Assembly: GCA_004558525.1 (NCBI GenBank)
Contig: SFCQ01000014.1
Coordinates: forward strand, 1-64,000
Origin: Clostridiales bacterium
GTDB taxonomy: Bacteria; Bacillota; Clostridia; Christensenellales; CAG-138
Direction: 5' to 3'
Length of the DNA: 64,000 bases
Position numbers and translations under genes: made by a program. Shown piece by piece: positions 27,296-36,470 of this stretch (positions are counted from its first letter, which is position 1; each line of letters opens with the position of its first letter). The notes under the pieces were generated by a model that was given only the letters and a program-made list of their open reading frames with translations, was not told where the DNA came from and did not search any database.

Positions 27296-27517
27296 CTTCC
27301 GTTGTTGTAAATAATTATTTTTTATAAATAAGAGTCATGTGTTTAATGTATCAGTTTTTGTTCTTTATAGCCACGCATTATGCTTTATTCCGCCAATTTA
27401 CTGTATTCTTATATGCCCTGCCATACTTTTCGCATATTTGCATATTAAAATTATGCGCTGAAATAATCCGCGCAAATGACAGTATTCGTTTTCGCCCCTG
27501 TAAATAGGGTGTTTTCG

Positions 27518-27549
27518 TCCAATTTATTCAATAATTGGATTCCAATTAT
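27518..27549. promoter_or_regulatory. Candidate activator sites: three TCCAATT/AATTGGA half-sites
   Basis: TCCAATT (27518-27524), AATTGGA (27533-27539) and TCCAATT (27541-27547) alternate in orientation. The inner pair forms the perfect dyad ATAATTGGA-T-TCCAATTAT (27531-27549). The sites lie about 240 bp upstream of the sigma-54 promoter, a usual distance for an enhancer, and just after the activator gene. The stretch 27300-27500 is AT-rich, which would help looping. The 383-nt gap 27191-27573 thus looks like a regulatory region. Confidence 0.6.
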
Positions 27550-27573
27550 GTCATTGAGCTATATGTTTTTGTC

Positions 27574-29541
27574 TCAGTATTTCGCCTGTATTTGCTTAAG
27601 CGCGTTCCTCCCCTTTTCAGTCAGTGACGTTCCTCCCCGCCCAACCTGCCGCACCAGAATTCCATTACGCTCCAAGTCCTCCAGTTTATGCCGAAGAGCA
27701 TATTCGCTCGTGTTAATTCCCCACTCTTTCAATTTGCACATCAAGGCAGTTCTCCCGAGCGAGCCCTCATGGAGGATGGACAGAACTGCATAGTCCATAT
27801 CCGGAGCGGTCTCGCGGTATTGTGATATATTTCCGCTGATATGCTTGGGCAACGGGTTTTCAAATCCGCTCATCATCCCATAATAATCCGCCGCATTCTG
27901 AAGTTCGCGAACATTACCGGGCCAATCATAGCGCATAAGGCAGTCCGCAATATCGGCCGGAACATTTGGAAGGCCCGTAAAGTGCTGGAATAGAGGCAGA
28001 ATATCCTCCCGACGTTCCCGCAGCGCAGGAACCTGACAAGGAAGCACGCTGAGACGATAAAAAAGGTCGTGCCGGAACGTGCCCTCGTTTATCTTCTGCA
28101 TCAGGTTTTGATTGGTTGCTGCAATCACGCGCACATTTACATTTAGAACATAATCCCCGCCGATTCGCATAACCTGCTTTTCCTGTAAAACACGCAGCAA
28201 ACGCGACTGCAGTGCAAAGGGCATATCACCGATCTCATCAAGAAAAATCGTTCCTCCGTTCGCCTGCTCAAATAAGCCCATCTTTCCGCTCTGCCGTGCC
28301 CCTGTAAACGCGCCTTTCTCATAGCCGAACAGCTCACTTTCCAAAAGGCTTTCCGGTAAAGCTGCACAGTTTACTGCAACAAATGGGCTATGATGACGTG
28401 GAGAAGAATTATGAATGGATTGTGCCAACAATTCTTTTCCTGTACCACTCTCCCCCTGTATCAGGATTGCCTTATCAGATTTAGCAAACATTTTCAACTG
28501 TTTGATGCACTCTTTCATCGCCACGGACCGGTGTACAATATCATCAAACGTATGCTTCGCCAAAAATCCGCTTTTCTTCGCGCGCATCGCAGCGCTTTGT
28601 TCCAGGCAACGCAGATAAGTTACATCCGAGAAAAAATAGAGCCGTTGATGGATGTTTGTGCTGAATTTAATAATGGTATGATTCACCACAATCTCCCGCC
28701 CTCCGATATTCAGGGCGATCGCGTCATCCTTCATTTCCTCAAGCTGCTGTGCTATGGGCTCGGCAAACATGTCCTTCAGCGAAAGTGGCGCATCCTCCAT
28801 AGAACAGTTGGCGAGCTGCTCCAATTTGGGATTCGCCAGCACGATCTCACCACTCGAAAGCGTAAGCAGAAGGCCCTGTTCCATGTGCTGCAGAATGCTT
28901 TCCATACGTATGTTGCCGATCAAAGCATCCTGATACCGCTTGGACGCATTACCGGGCGTAATCACCAGGCTCATATAATGCAGGAGCGCATCTAATGTTT
29001 CCGGAGTATTCGCTTTCAGGATATTACAGATGCTCAAAGCCGTCGAAATATCGATATGGCGGTTTCCCACATCAATGATTTTTTCAATATAGGGCGGCAC
29101 ATAGGAAGGCTCGCCAGGCGTAATTGCAACGGTGAGCGACGTATCAGTGCAGTCTTCGGAATAAGGAATGTATGTAAGCCCGGGAATATTGAGGCTGAGA
29201 AGTAGCTTCTGCATCTCAAGTGTGCTTTTTAGCGAATCGTTCACCACCAGAACCTTGCTTTGCGGCGGTATAGCAAGAATCTGCTGCAATCCACTTTCCC
29301 AAATCGTGCGGCTAATGCAAAGCATGCGACCCTTGTCAGGAACCTTTGCCTCCAGATTCCCGATTCGATCCAACCGTGTAAGAAGGAACAAGTCTCCCTC
29401 CACCCGTTCCATCTCAGCAACCTGTGGCGGAAACAGTTTTTCAATTATGACGCTATCACCTAAAATGAGGCGAACATCGTCCTCAATGCTCGAAGCAACC
29501 CTGTCGTTTCCCGTGACGATCACAATCTTCTTTCTTTGCAT
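27574..29541 (-). CDS. Sigma-54-dependent transcriptional activator with winged-helix C terminus
   Basis: A 655-residue enhancer-binding protein. The N-terminal part (1-215) is a PrpR-N-like sensor region with two alpha/beta lobes, followed by a PAS-like domain (about 220-325). The AAA+ domain has Walker A GESGTGKE, the sigma-54 contact loop GAFTGA, Walker B GGTIFLDEIGD and the R-finger region. The C terminus (about 570-655) reads as a winged helix (ALRHKLEDLERNGILVRQVG) rather than the usual Fis-type helix-turn-helix. AAGGAG lies 6 nt before ATG. It follows rpoN by 25 nt. It likely senses a peptide-related signal and activates opp. Confidence 0.9.
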   Translation of the reverse strand: MQRKKIVIVTGNDRVASSIEDDVRLILGDSVIIEKLFPPQVAEMERVEGDLFLLTRLDRIGNLEAKVPDKGRMLCISRTIWESGLQQILAIPPQSKVLVVNDSLKSTLEMQKLLLSLNIPGLTYIPYSEDCTDTSLTVAITPGEPSYVPPYIEKIIDVGNRHIDISTALSICNILKANTPETLDALLHYMSLVITPGNASKRYQDALIGNIRMESILQHMEQGLLLTLSSGEIVLANPKLEQLANCSMEDAPLSLKDMFAEPIAQQLEEMKDDAIALNIGGREIVVNHTIIKFSTNIHQRLYFFSDVTYLRCLEQSAAMRAKKSGFLAKHTFDDIVHRSVAMKECIKQLKMFAKSDKAILIQGESGTGKELLAQSIHNSSPRHHSPFVAVNCAALPESLLESELFGYEKGAFTGARQSGKMGLFEQANGGTIFLDEIGDMPFALQSRLLRVLQEKQVMRIGGDYVLNVNVRVIAATNQNLMQKINEGTFRHDLFYRLSVLPCQVPALRERREDILPLFQHFTGLPNVPADIADCLMRYDWPGNVRELQNAADYYGMMSGFENPLPKHISGNISQYRETAPDMDYAVLSILHEGSLGRTALMCKLKEWGINTSEYALRHKLEDLERNGILVRQVGRGGTSLTEKGRNALKQIQAKY

Positions 29542-29566
29542 TTCATTCTCCTTTTCCGCCGGCACG

Positions 29567-30898
29567 TTAATGCTGCCGGCGTGCGCCCGCTGCAGGCAGC
29601 AACGCCTCTTCGCGGTATTTTGATACAGTTCGTCTGGATATTTCAATTCCTTCGCGGCGCAGCCGATCAGCAATTGCCTGATCGCTCAAAGGGTTTCGCT
29701 TTTCCTCTGCGTCGATCAACCTCCGCATGCATTGCACGACCTCATCTTTTCCGACCTTTCTTCGGTCAGCAGTATTTCGAAGCGGGCAACGGATCAAAAA
29801 ATCCGACAAAAGAAAAGTGCCATACCTGCAGGCAATATATTTTCCCTTTATTGTGCGGTAAACTGTAGACGGATGCACGGAAAGCTGTTCGGAAATCTCC
29901 TGCACGGCAAGCGGATGCAGCGGCAGCTTCCCACTCCGAAAAAACGGCTTATGTGCTTGTGTTATAATTTGCGCACAGTTCAGCAGCATTGTTCTGCGCC
30001 GGTCAATGCATTCAATAATCCACCGGGCAGCACGCAGCTTCCCTTGAAAATACTCACGTTCCTCTGCGTTCAGGTTTTCGTTTTGCAAAAACGATGCATA
30101 ATAGCTGCTAATTGAATAATTTGGCAAGTACTGATCCGCCAGAAGCAGCCGCAATTCTTCGCTCTTCTCTTCATTAACGACCTCTATATCCGGTAAAATA
30201 TATTGGATTCCCATTTCATTTTTTCCGAACCCATTGCCAGGCTTCGGAGTAAGCTGTACCAGTTTTCTTTTTGCTCGTTCAACCCGTGCGATACTTGTGC
30301 GGAGTTCCTGTGCGATGCGTTTCATCTGCCCTTTGCCAAGAAGCTCCAAATAGTTTTGTGCCAGCTCATACAACAACGGATCTCGTTCCCCCTGCCTGCG
30401 CAGCTGAAGCGTAAGGCATTCGGCCAGGTTCCGCGCCCCAATGCCCGCTGGTTCAAGCCCCTGAAGCAGGGAAAGCGAACGGTCATACAGCGCCTCCCCC
30501 CATGCAGCACGCAAAGCTTCCTGCGAAACATCCAAATATCCGTTTTCGTTCAGGTTTCCCACTAAAAAGCGCAGAGCCTGCTCTGTTTTTGCGTCCAGAT
30601 GCAATGCCGCTATCTGTTCTGAAAGATACTCTTCCAGGCTCTCCCCATTTTCTGCGGGCAAATCCGTATCCGTCTGCTCATCCCGCTGCGTTCTGCATCC
30701 ATATTTTTGCGGCATAGTGCCAATCCATTCCAATTCAAGCCTCTGCTCGGGGACGCTCGCCTCCAGCAAGGGATTCTCCTGAGCAGCCGCATTCAGAAAA
30801 CGCTCCAATTCTATAGCATTCAATTCCAATATCTGCATGGAAAGATAAACATGCCCCCGCTGAACCTGTCTTTGTTGTTCTTGAATCTCAAGGTGCAT
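29567..30898 (-). CDS. rpoN: RNA polymerase sigma-54 factor RpoN
   Basis: A 443-residue sigma-54. The N-terminal Gln-rich activator-interacting region has QILELNAIELERFLNAAAQENPLLE. The core-binding domain contains VGNLNENGYLD and LTPKPGNGF, followed by a helix-turn-helix (LAVQEISEQLSVHPSTVYR) and the RpoN box as SRRTVSKYREEA. I choose the second Met at 30898, with GGGG upstream. It is the first gene of the rpoN-activator pair. Having its own sigma factor next to the single visible sigma-54 promoter suggests the island is self-contained. Whether another rpoN exists elsewhere is unknown. Confidence 0.95.
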   Translation of the reverse strand: MHLEIQEQQRQVQRGHVYLSMQILELNAIELERFLNAAAQENPLLEASVPEQRLELEWIGTMPQKYGCRTQRDEQTDTDLPAENGESLEEYLSEQIAALHLDAKTEQALRFLVGNLNENGYLDVSQEALRAAWGEALYDRSLSLLQGLEPAGIGARNLAECLTLQLRRQGERDPLLYELAQNYLELLGKGQMKRIAQELRTSIARVERAKRKLVQLTPKPGNGFGKNEMGIQYILPDIEVVNEEKSEELRLLLADQYLPNYSISSYYASFLQNENLNAEEREYFQGKLRAARWIIECIDRRRTMLLNCAQIITQAHKPFFRSGKLPLHPLAVQEISEQLSVHPSTVYRTIKGKYIACRYGTFLLSDFLIRCPLRNTADRRKVGKDEVVQCMRRLIDAEEKRNPLSDQAIADRLRREGIEISRRTVSKYREEALLPAAGARRQH

Positions 30899-30991
30899 AA
30901 ACCTGACCCCTTCAAATCGCAATGCTTTCTAACGTTAAACGAAATTACCTTATTGAGAATACTAACCATTAGTTGCCATTCTCATGTTGCA

Positions 30992-31029
30992 GGAAGAAGC
31001 AGTGTTTTTAAGCCTCCGACTGCTTCTTC
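30992..31029. other. Inverted repeat in the right border of the island
   Basis: GAAGAAGCAGT (30993-31003) and ACTGCTTCTTC (31019-31029) form a perfect 11-bp stem with a 15-nt loop upstream of rpoN. It has no U-run; a role in either direction is uncertain. The 695-nt gap between 30898 and 31594 holds this repeat, a small terminator-like hairpin (31109-31126, followed by GTTTTTG) and a transposase remnant. Confidence 0.45.
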
Positions 31030-31099
31030 ATAAAACGCACAAACACATTATAAACGTTTGCTGTATTAGAACTAACAGTTATAAAGTATACCCAAGTCT

Positions 31100-31133
31100 G
31101 TCGAAAAAGTCCAGCATTTGCTGGACGTTTTTG
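31100..31133 (+). terminator. Repeat terminus and short terminator-like hairpin at the island border
   Basis: GTCTGTCGAAAAAGTCC (ending 31112) is a copy of the dispersed CAGNNTGTCR terminus. Its inverted partner GGACTTTTTCGAC is at 18843-18855. The segment between them is almost exactly the rpoN-to-amidotransferase gene set. Directly overlapping, GTCCAGCA-TT-TGCTGGAC (31109-31126) forms an 8-bp hairpin followed by GTTTTTG. Confidence 0.5.
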
Positions 31134-31147
31134 CTTATATGGGTTAA

Positions 31148-31575
31148 ATTGTCAAAGCCAGTGCCAACGCGAAGAAGCCTTATGTCCAAGAGCTGATGGA
31201 GAAAGTAAAGGCAGATGTGAGGGCCGCCTAAAGAAGCCTTCCGATGACGATGATGAGCCGCCAATGCGGTCAAAAAAACGCAAAAGACAACACCTCCCGA
31301 AAGAAGCTATCTCGTCGGAAGAAATGCAGGACTCGTATGGTCACGAAAAGCGTAACTAACCCTGACTGCGGTCTATTCGTAAAGGGCAGCCACGGGTGGT
31401 AGGAATATGTTTATGACGGATTCTATGACTGTGTCATTTGCCCGGAATAACAAATCCTAAAGTATAGCACCACAAATCGGGACGCAACAGGGAATACAAC
31501 AGTAATCCCAGTATTTGTGCGAATTGTCCCACCAGAGGGCTTTGCACTCATTCCAGACTTCATTTCGCCCGCCTT
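31148..31575 (+). pseudogene. Decayed IS1182-like transposase (right island border)
   Basis: Fragments of one transposase can be read in shifting frames: VKASANAKKPYVQELMEKV, then KKPSDDDDEPP, PKEAISSEEMQDSYGHEKRN, SVTNPDCGLFVKG, YDGFYDCVICPE, KYSTTNRD and finally NSNPSICANCPTRGLCTHS. Each matches the ordered landmarks of IS1182-type transposases (DDE region, then the YICP...NREGYREY...CANCP Cys cluster). Several in-frame stops and frameshifts make it non-functional. Its orientation is opposite to the left remnant. No intact inverted repeats are visible. Confidence 0.8.
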
Positions 31576-31593
31576 ATGCTTTTTTGCTTTATG

Positions 31594-33291
31594 TTACAGC
31601 GACATATCGTCTATCTCTTCAAGCGCCTTTATAAGCGGAGCCGCAGCGCGCTGCACAGCCCCTTCCTCAAACGGATTTGAAAGATTGGCAAGCTTGAGCA
31701 GGCTGAGATACGGCTGGCTTCCTCCGGCGCAGCAGAGCTTGTAATAATCGTTCCATGCCCTTTCCCTGTCCTCCTGCATGCGGCCAAAGAACTCGAATGA
31801 GCCGATTGACGCGAGCGTATAGTCAATATAATAGAAGGGAGAGGTAAATATGTGCAGCTTCTGCATCCAGAATCCTCCCTTTTCCATGACTTCCACTCCG
31901 TCATAGTCGCGATCCGGCATATATTTGGCCTCAAGCTTTTTCCATACGGCAGTGCGTTCTTCCGGCGTCATGTCCGGATTTTGGTATACTATGTGCTGGT
32001 ATTCGTCCACGCAGCAGCCATACGGTATAAATGTTATTGCCTGCATTATATGCGCATAGCGGTTCTTTATCACCCCGTCGCCAAAGAAGAGCTTGAGCCA
32101 GGGATAGGCAAAAAACTCCATTGACATCGAGTGTATCTCGCATACCTCGCTCGTTCCCCAGTAATAGCTGAGCAGGGGCTGATGGCGCGCCGCAGTAAAC
32201 GCCTCAAAAGCATGGCCCGCCTCGTGAGTAAGCACGCCAACGTCCGCTGCGGAGCCGTTGAAGTTTGAGAAAATGTAAGGCGAATCGTAATCCGGTATAA
32301 ACGTACAATACCCGCCAACGGCCTTGTTCGGCTTGGTGTCAAGGTCCATAAGCTCATGCTCGCACATAAAGTCGAAGAATTCGCCTGTTTCCTTCGACAT
32401 TTCATGGTACATCCTGCTTGCGGCCTTCACCATAAAGTCCCTGTCGCCTATAGGGTCGGCATTGCCGCCGGCGAATAAAAGCTGCTCGTCAAAGTAGCTC
32501 AGCTTTTTAAGCCCAAGCCTTTTTGCCTGGCGTCTGCGCAGCTCAACGCATACAGGCACTATGTACCTTACCACCTGGTCGCGGTATTTTGCCACATCGT
32601 CCGGACCGTAATCCGTGCGCCCCATGTTAAGATAGCCCAGCGGCGTAAACGTATCGTAGCCCATAAGCTTACCCATCTCGTTTCTCAGGCGGACGAGCTT
32701 GTCATATATCTCGCCAAGCTTCTTTTCATTATCCGCAAACCAGCCTGCCCAGGCATGGAAAGCCCCCCTCCTTATATCCCTGTCCTTATCCTCCATATAT
32801 TTGAGCAAACCGTAATTATTGCATTCCTCCCCCTGGTACATAACGCTCATCGCGGACGTAAGGGCGCTGTATTCGCTGGAAAGCCTGTTTTCCTCCTGCA
32901 TAAGCGGTATGAGGCGCGGATCCATGCGCTTTAGTGCAACTTCAAGCTGGGTAATAAGCATTTTGCCATACTTTTTCTCAAAATCGGGCTTAAATTTTGA
33001 AGCAAGCACGGTCTTGCTTACATTAACATTCAAATCCTGAAAAAGCGGAAGCGTTTCGTCAAAATAATCCTGCTCCGCCTTATAAAATTCGTCCGCCGTG
33101 TTTAATGTGAATCTTATGGAAGCAAGCGTCGCCATAGTCTCAACGCTGCGGTTCAGCTTTTCATTTTCAATAAAGGCCGCGTCCGCCTCCTCAAAAGTAG
33201 CTGCTCCGGCTATTCTTTCAGCTATTCTAAGCTGCTCCTCCTTTATCCTTTCAAATTCCGGCCTTTTATAGGCATAATCGCTGAACTTCAT
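31594..33291 (-). CDS. M3 family oligoendopeptidase
   Basis: A 565-residue cytosolic zinc endopeptidase of the PepF-like M3 group. The metal-binding motif THEAGHAFEAF and the third ligand Glu in EVCEIHSMSMEFF are intact. It would cut medium-length peptides. The codon style is that of the core genome (ATA, AGC), so it does not belong to the adjacent peptide island, although the functions fit together. It is divergent from the AlaX-like gene. Confidence 0.94.
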   Translation of the reverse strand: MKFSDYAYKRPEFERIKEEQLRIAERIAGAATFEEADAAFIENEKLNRSVETMATLASIRFTLNTADEFYKAEQDYFDETLPLFQDLNVNVSKTVLASKFKPDFEKKYGKMLITQLEVALKRMDPRLIPLMQEENRLSSEYSALTSAMSVMYQGEECNNYGLLKYMEDKDRDIRRGAFHAWAGWFADNEKKLGEIYDKLVRLRNEMGKLMGYDTFTPLGYLNMGRTDYGPDDVAKYRDQVVRYIVPVCVELRRRQAKRLGLKKLSYFDEQLLFAGGNADPIGDRDFMVKAASRMYHEMSKETGEFFDFMCEHELMDLDTKPNKAVGGYCTFIPDYDSPYIFSNFNGSAADVGVLTHEAGHAFEAFTAARHQPLLSYYWGTSEVCEIHSMSMEFFAYPWLKLFFGDGVIKNRYAHIMQAITFIPYGCCVDEYQHIVYQNPDMTPEERTAVWKKLEAKYMPDRDYDGVEVMEKGGFWMQKLHIFTSPFYYIDYTLASIGSFEFFGRMQEDRERAWNDYYKLCCAGGSQPYLSLLKLANLSNPFEEGAVQRAAAPLIKALEEIDDMSL

Positions 33292-33384
33292 AATGTATAT
33301 CCTCCAAACGGCATTGCTTTTCTTTATTTTATATCACCGCTATGCTATAATGCAAAATATATTTTATGTTCACGGAGGGGCTTT

Positions 33385-34599
33385 ATGACCGTTAAGCGAT
33401 ACCACGAGATGGGCGTTACCTCATGCACGGCTACTGTATTAGACTGCAAAGCGCTCAATGACGGGAATTTCGATATTCTTCTTGACGAGACCGCCATCTA
33501 TCCTGAGGGCGGCGGCCAGCTCAGCGACACCGGCTATATAGGCTCAGCACGCGTGCTGCATGCGCGCGATGACGGCGGCTATGTATGGCATACCTGCGAC
33601 AGGGCTGTAGCCATAGGCTCCAAGGTCGATGTTAAGGCGGACAAGGACGTGCGGCTTGACCATACGCAGCAGCATACAGGGGAACATATGCTTTCAGGAA
33701 TTGCGCATACGCTGTTCGGCTGCACAAACGTTGGCTTCCACATGGCAGAGGATATTGTCACCGTTGATTTTGATAAGCAGCTCACGCAGGAGCAGATCGA
33801 CGAGCTTGAGCTTAGGGTAAACGAAGCCATACAAAGAAACGAGCCTACGGTAATAAGGACGGTCACCCCGGAAGAATACGAAACCATAGATATACGCAAA
33901 AAGGCAAAGGGACTCAAGGGAGAGATAACCATAGTGTACGCCGGCGGAGTCGATTCCTGCACATGCTGCGGCACACATTGTGAGCGCGCAGGCGAGGTCG
34001 GCCTGCTTAAGATACAATCCCACACAAACTACAAGGGCGGCACGCGCATATATTTCAACTGCGGCATGAGGGCCGTAATATCGATGCAGCAGGACAATGC
34101 CCGCATGGATACAATAGCGCGGCGCTTCAGCACGAGCGCTGACAGGGCTGTTGACGCCGTTATAAAGCAGGGCGACGAGCTTGCTGATATAAAAAAGGAG
34201 CTTAAGCGGCGCACAGACGCGCTTTTTGCCTACAGGGCCGACGAGCTTTACGCCGCGTCCGACATTACAAAGGGCGTGCATGCCATCGTGCATATTGAGC
34301 AGAGCATAGATATGAACGAGCTTGGCATGCTTGGCGAAAGGATATGCGCCAACAAAAACGCCGTTGCGGTGCTTTTTACAAAAAAGCCGGGCCAGCTAAG
34401 CTATAGGGTCATGCGCTCAAAGGATGTTTCGCTGAGCATGCGTGAGCTTATTCAGGCCATAAACGCCATGTTCAACGGAAAAGGCGGCGGAAGGGACGAC
34501 AGCGCGCAGGGCAGCGCGGAGCTTTCAGGCTCCCATTTAAGCTTAAACGAAGCGTTGGAGCAGCTTAGAAACTATCTCAAGAAAAGGCTTGCGGGATAA
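33385..34599 (+). CDS. AlaX-like alanyl-tRNA editing protein with DHHA1 domain
   Basis: A 404-residue stand-alone relative of the alanyl-tRNA synthetase editing region. A beta-barrel entry (ILLDETAIYPEGGGQLSDTG) is followed by the SAD editing site with HTGEHMLS and CTCCGTHCERAGEVG, which carry the HxxxH and CxxxH zinc ligands. The C-terminal part (about 250-404) is a DHHA1 domain with GKGGGR near its end. It would hydrolyse mischarged Ser- or Gly-tRNA(Ala). GGAGGGG precedes ATG by 4 nt. A terminator-like hairpin follows. Confidence 0.88.
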   Translation: MTVKRYHEMGVTSCTATVLDCKALNDGNFDILLDETAIYPEGGGQLSDTGYIGSARVLHARDDGGYVWHTCDRAVAIGSKVDVKADKDVRLDHTQQHTGEHMLSGIAHTLFGCTNVGFHMAEDIVTVDFDKQLTQEQIDELELRVNEAIQRNEPTVIRTVTPEEYETIDIRKKAKGLKGEITIVYAGGVDSCTCCGTHCERAGEVGLLKIQSHTNYKGGTRIYFNCGMRAVISMQQDNARMDTIARRFSTSADRAVDAVIKQGDELADIKKELKRRTDALFAYRADELYAASDITKGVHAIVHIEQSIDMNELGMLGERICANKNAVAVLFTKKPGQLSYRVMRSKDVSLSMRELIQAINAMFNGKGGGRDDSAQGSAELSGSHLSLNEALEQLRNYLKKRLAG

Positions 34600-34615
34600 T
34601 AATGTTGAGGATTAA

Positions 34616-34643
34616 AATGGTCGAGCCTGCCGGCTCGGCCATT
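34616..34643 (+). terminator. Terminator-like hairpin after the AlaX-like gene
   Basis: AATGGTCGAGCC / GGCTCGGCCATT forms an 11- to 12-bp stem with one T-G pair and a TGCC loop, followed by TTGTCATAATT. It lies 17 nt after the stop codon. The U-run is short. Confidence 0.6.
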
Positions 34644-34772
34644 TGTCATAATTAATCCAAATTCTTACACAATGTTGACTTCAACAGTGCGTGTATTGTC
34701 CATAATCCCAAGCTATAATAAAGCCATAAAAGAAAACAACCTTGGGCGTGAGCCCGAAAGGAGATTTATAAT

Positions 34773-36164
34773 ATGGAAAACAACTGGAAATGGTATGAAC
34801 AATCCGATTCCGAGCAGCAGGCGCAGCAAAATGCTCAAAATGCTCAAAACCCCCAGGATGCTCAGCGCGGCTATAATGCCTATCAGTCTTATCATGGCAA
34901 TAACAATAACGGCTATGATCCATATGGCGGTTATGCTCAAAGCTACCGGCAAAAGCCGAGCAAGCCTAAAAAATACGTAACGCTTACGCAGATGATAGTT
35001 GCCATAGTAGTGGCGGCTTTTCTGTTCACAGGCGCCGGCCTTTTGATAGGCAAGGGTTCAAGCTCAAATTCAAATAATACAGCACAGCAGGAGGTAAACA
35101 ACACTGAACATTCTTCAGAGCCAGAGGCTACCGAACCTGCCGCAAACAGCAGCAGCAATAATCCTGCTATAAAGCCGAGCTCCGGACTGAGCAGCGCCGC
35201 AATCCACGCCGGGCAGGACGATACCACAAACGTTGTACAAGCCTGCATGAGCAGCGTAGTCAGCATAGACATTGAAGCCGAGGTATACAATGGCCGCTAT
35301 TGGTACTCAAACGGCGACAGCACTGCCGAGACGGTAGGCAGCGGCAGCGGCGTAATATTAACCTCAGATGGCTATATCGTGACCAACAACCATGTTGTTG
35401 CCGGCGCGGAAAAGCTAAAGGTATACCTGCAGGACGGCACTGAATATGAAGCTGAGCTTATAGGTACGGACAGCTATACCGATCTTGCCGTGATAAAGAT
35501 AGCTGCTGAAAACCTGCCCGCGGCGGTGCTTGGCTCATCAAACGAAAGCATGGTGGGCGACACCGTTTACGCAATAGGCAATCCGCTTGGCGTGCTGGCC
35601 ACAAGCGTTTCAAAGGGCATAGTGAGCGGACTTGACAGAGAGATTACTTTAGACAACAAGCAGATGACGCTTATGCAGGTAAACGCGTCTGTCAACCCGG
35701 GCAACTCCGGCGGCGGACTGTTCAATGCCGACGGCGAGCTTATAGGCATAGTTAACTCCAAAGCTTCCGGCAACAATGTTGAAGGCATAGGCTTTGCGAT
35801 ACCTATGGATACGGCAAAACCGGTCATAAGCGACCTTATGGATCACGGCTATGTAACGGGCAGGCCTTATATAGGGATAGTGATGCAGAACGTCACATTT
35901 TCAACAGGCGGCTATGGCTTCTTCGGCGGCGGCTACACCACCCACCCGCAGATATACTCCATTGAAGCCGGCAGTTCAGCCGAAAAGGCAGGTTTGAAGG
36001 TAAACGATATCATTCTTGCATTTGACGGCGAAACCGTGAACAGCTCCTCCGATATTTCTGCAAAGCTTTATGGATATAAAGTTGGAGATATGGTAACAAT
36101 AACTGTACAGCGCGGGAGCGAGAAGATTGACGTTACCCTAACGCTGGGCGAAAGGGCAAGCTGA
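34773..36164 (+). CDS. HtrA/DegP-type membrane-anchored serine protease (S1C) with PDZ domain
   Basis: A 463-residue protease. A Gln/Asn-rich cytoplasmic region (1-65) precedes one membrane helix (about 72-94) and a Ser/Asn-rich linker. The trypsin-like domain has His in TNNHVV, Asp in SYTDLAVIKI and Ser in NPGNSGGGLF. A C-terminal PDZ domain covers about 365-463. It should act outside the membrane on misfolded secreted proteins. The repeated AQNAQN motif in the N terminus is unusual but low-complexity. GAAAGGAG precedes ATG. Confidence 0.93.
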   Translation: MENNWKWYEQSDSEQQAQQNAQNAQNPQDAQRGYNAYQSYHGNNNNGYDPYGGYAQSYRQKPSKPKKYVTLTQMIVAIVVAAFLFTGAGLLIGKGSSSNSNNTAQQEVNNTEHSSEPEATEPAANSSSNNPAIKPSSGLSSAAIHAGQDDTTNVVQACMSSVVSIDIEAEVYNGRYWYSNGDSTAETVGSGSGVILTSDGYIVTNNHVVAGAEKLKVYLQDGTEYEAELIGTDSYTDLAVIKIAAENLPAAVLGSSNESMVGDTVYAIGNPLGVLATSVSKGIVSGLDREITLDNKQMTLMQVNASVNPGNSGGGLFNADGELIGIVNSKASGNNVEGIGFAIPMDTAKPVISDLMDHGYVTGRPYIGIVMQNVTFSTGGYGFFGGGYTTHPQIYSIEAGSSAEKAGLKVNDIILAFDGETVNSSSDISAKLYGYKVGDMVTITVQRGSEKIDVTLTLGERAS

Positions 36165-36225
36165 TATGCCCCAGAATATCAGGTCATAACGGCATAGACT
36201 GTTTTGACATACCCCCCATCCATAG

Positions 36226-36253
36226 AAAGACGCCGCCCCCCAACGGCGTCTTT
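36226..36253 (+). terminator. Terminator after the htrA-like gene
   Basis: AAAGACGCCG (36226-36235) and CGGCGTCTTT (36244-36253) form a perfect 10-bp stem around a C-rich 8-nt loop. A T-rich stretch follows at 36272-36280. Confidence 0.7.
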
Positions 36254-36352
36254 CGCTCTGTTCTGTATCCGTTTTTTTGCCGTTTTGCATATCCCTCTTG
36301 CTCAAAATGCAGACAATGTATAAAATAAATGCATAAAAAATTCCATATACAC

Positions 36353-36381
36353 TTGACTTGTCTGATTATTATATATAAAAT
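36353..36381 (+). promoter_or_regulatory. Sigma-A promoter of the GntR gene
   Basis: TTGACT (36353-36358), a 17-nt spacer and TAAAAT (36376-36381). The start codon is about 90 nt downstream. The 306-nt gap 36165-36470 holds only this and the terminator before it. Confidence 0.55.
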
Positions 36382-36470
36382 ATAGTTAAGCAATCTGTTT
36401 ACGGCAAATGTGGTCAGACAACTTGCTTATAACAGCGGTAAAAAATCTAATTAGAAAGCGGAATGATAAT

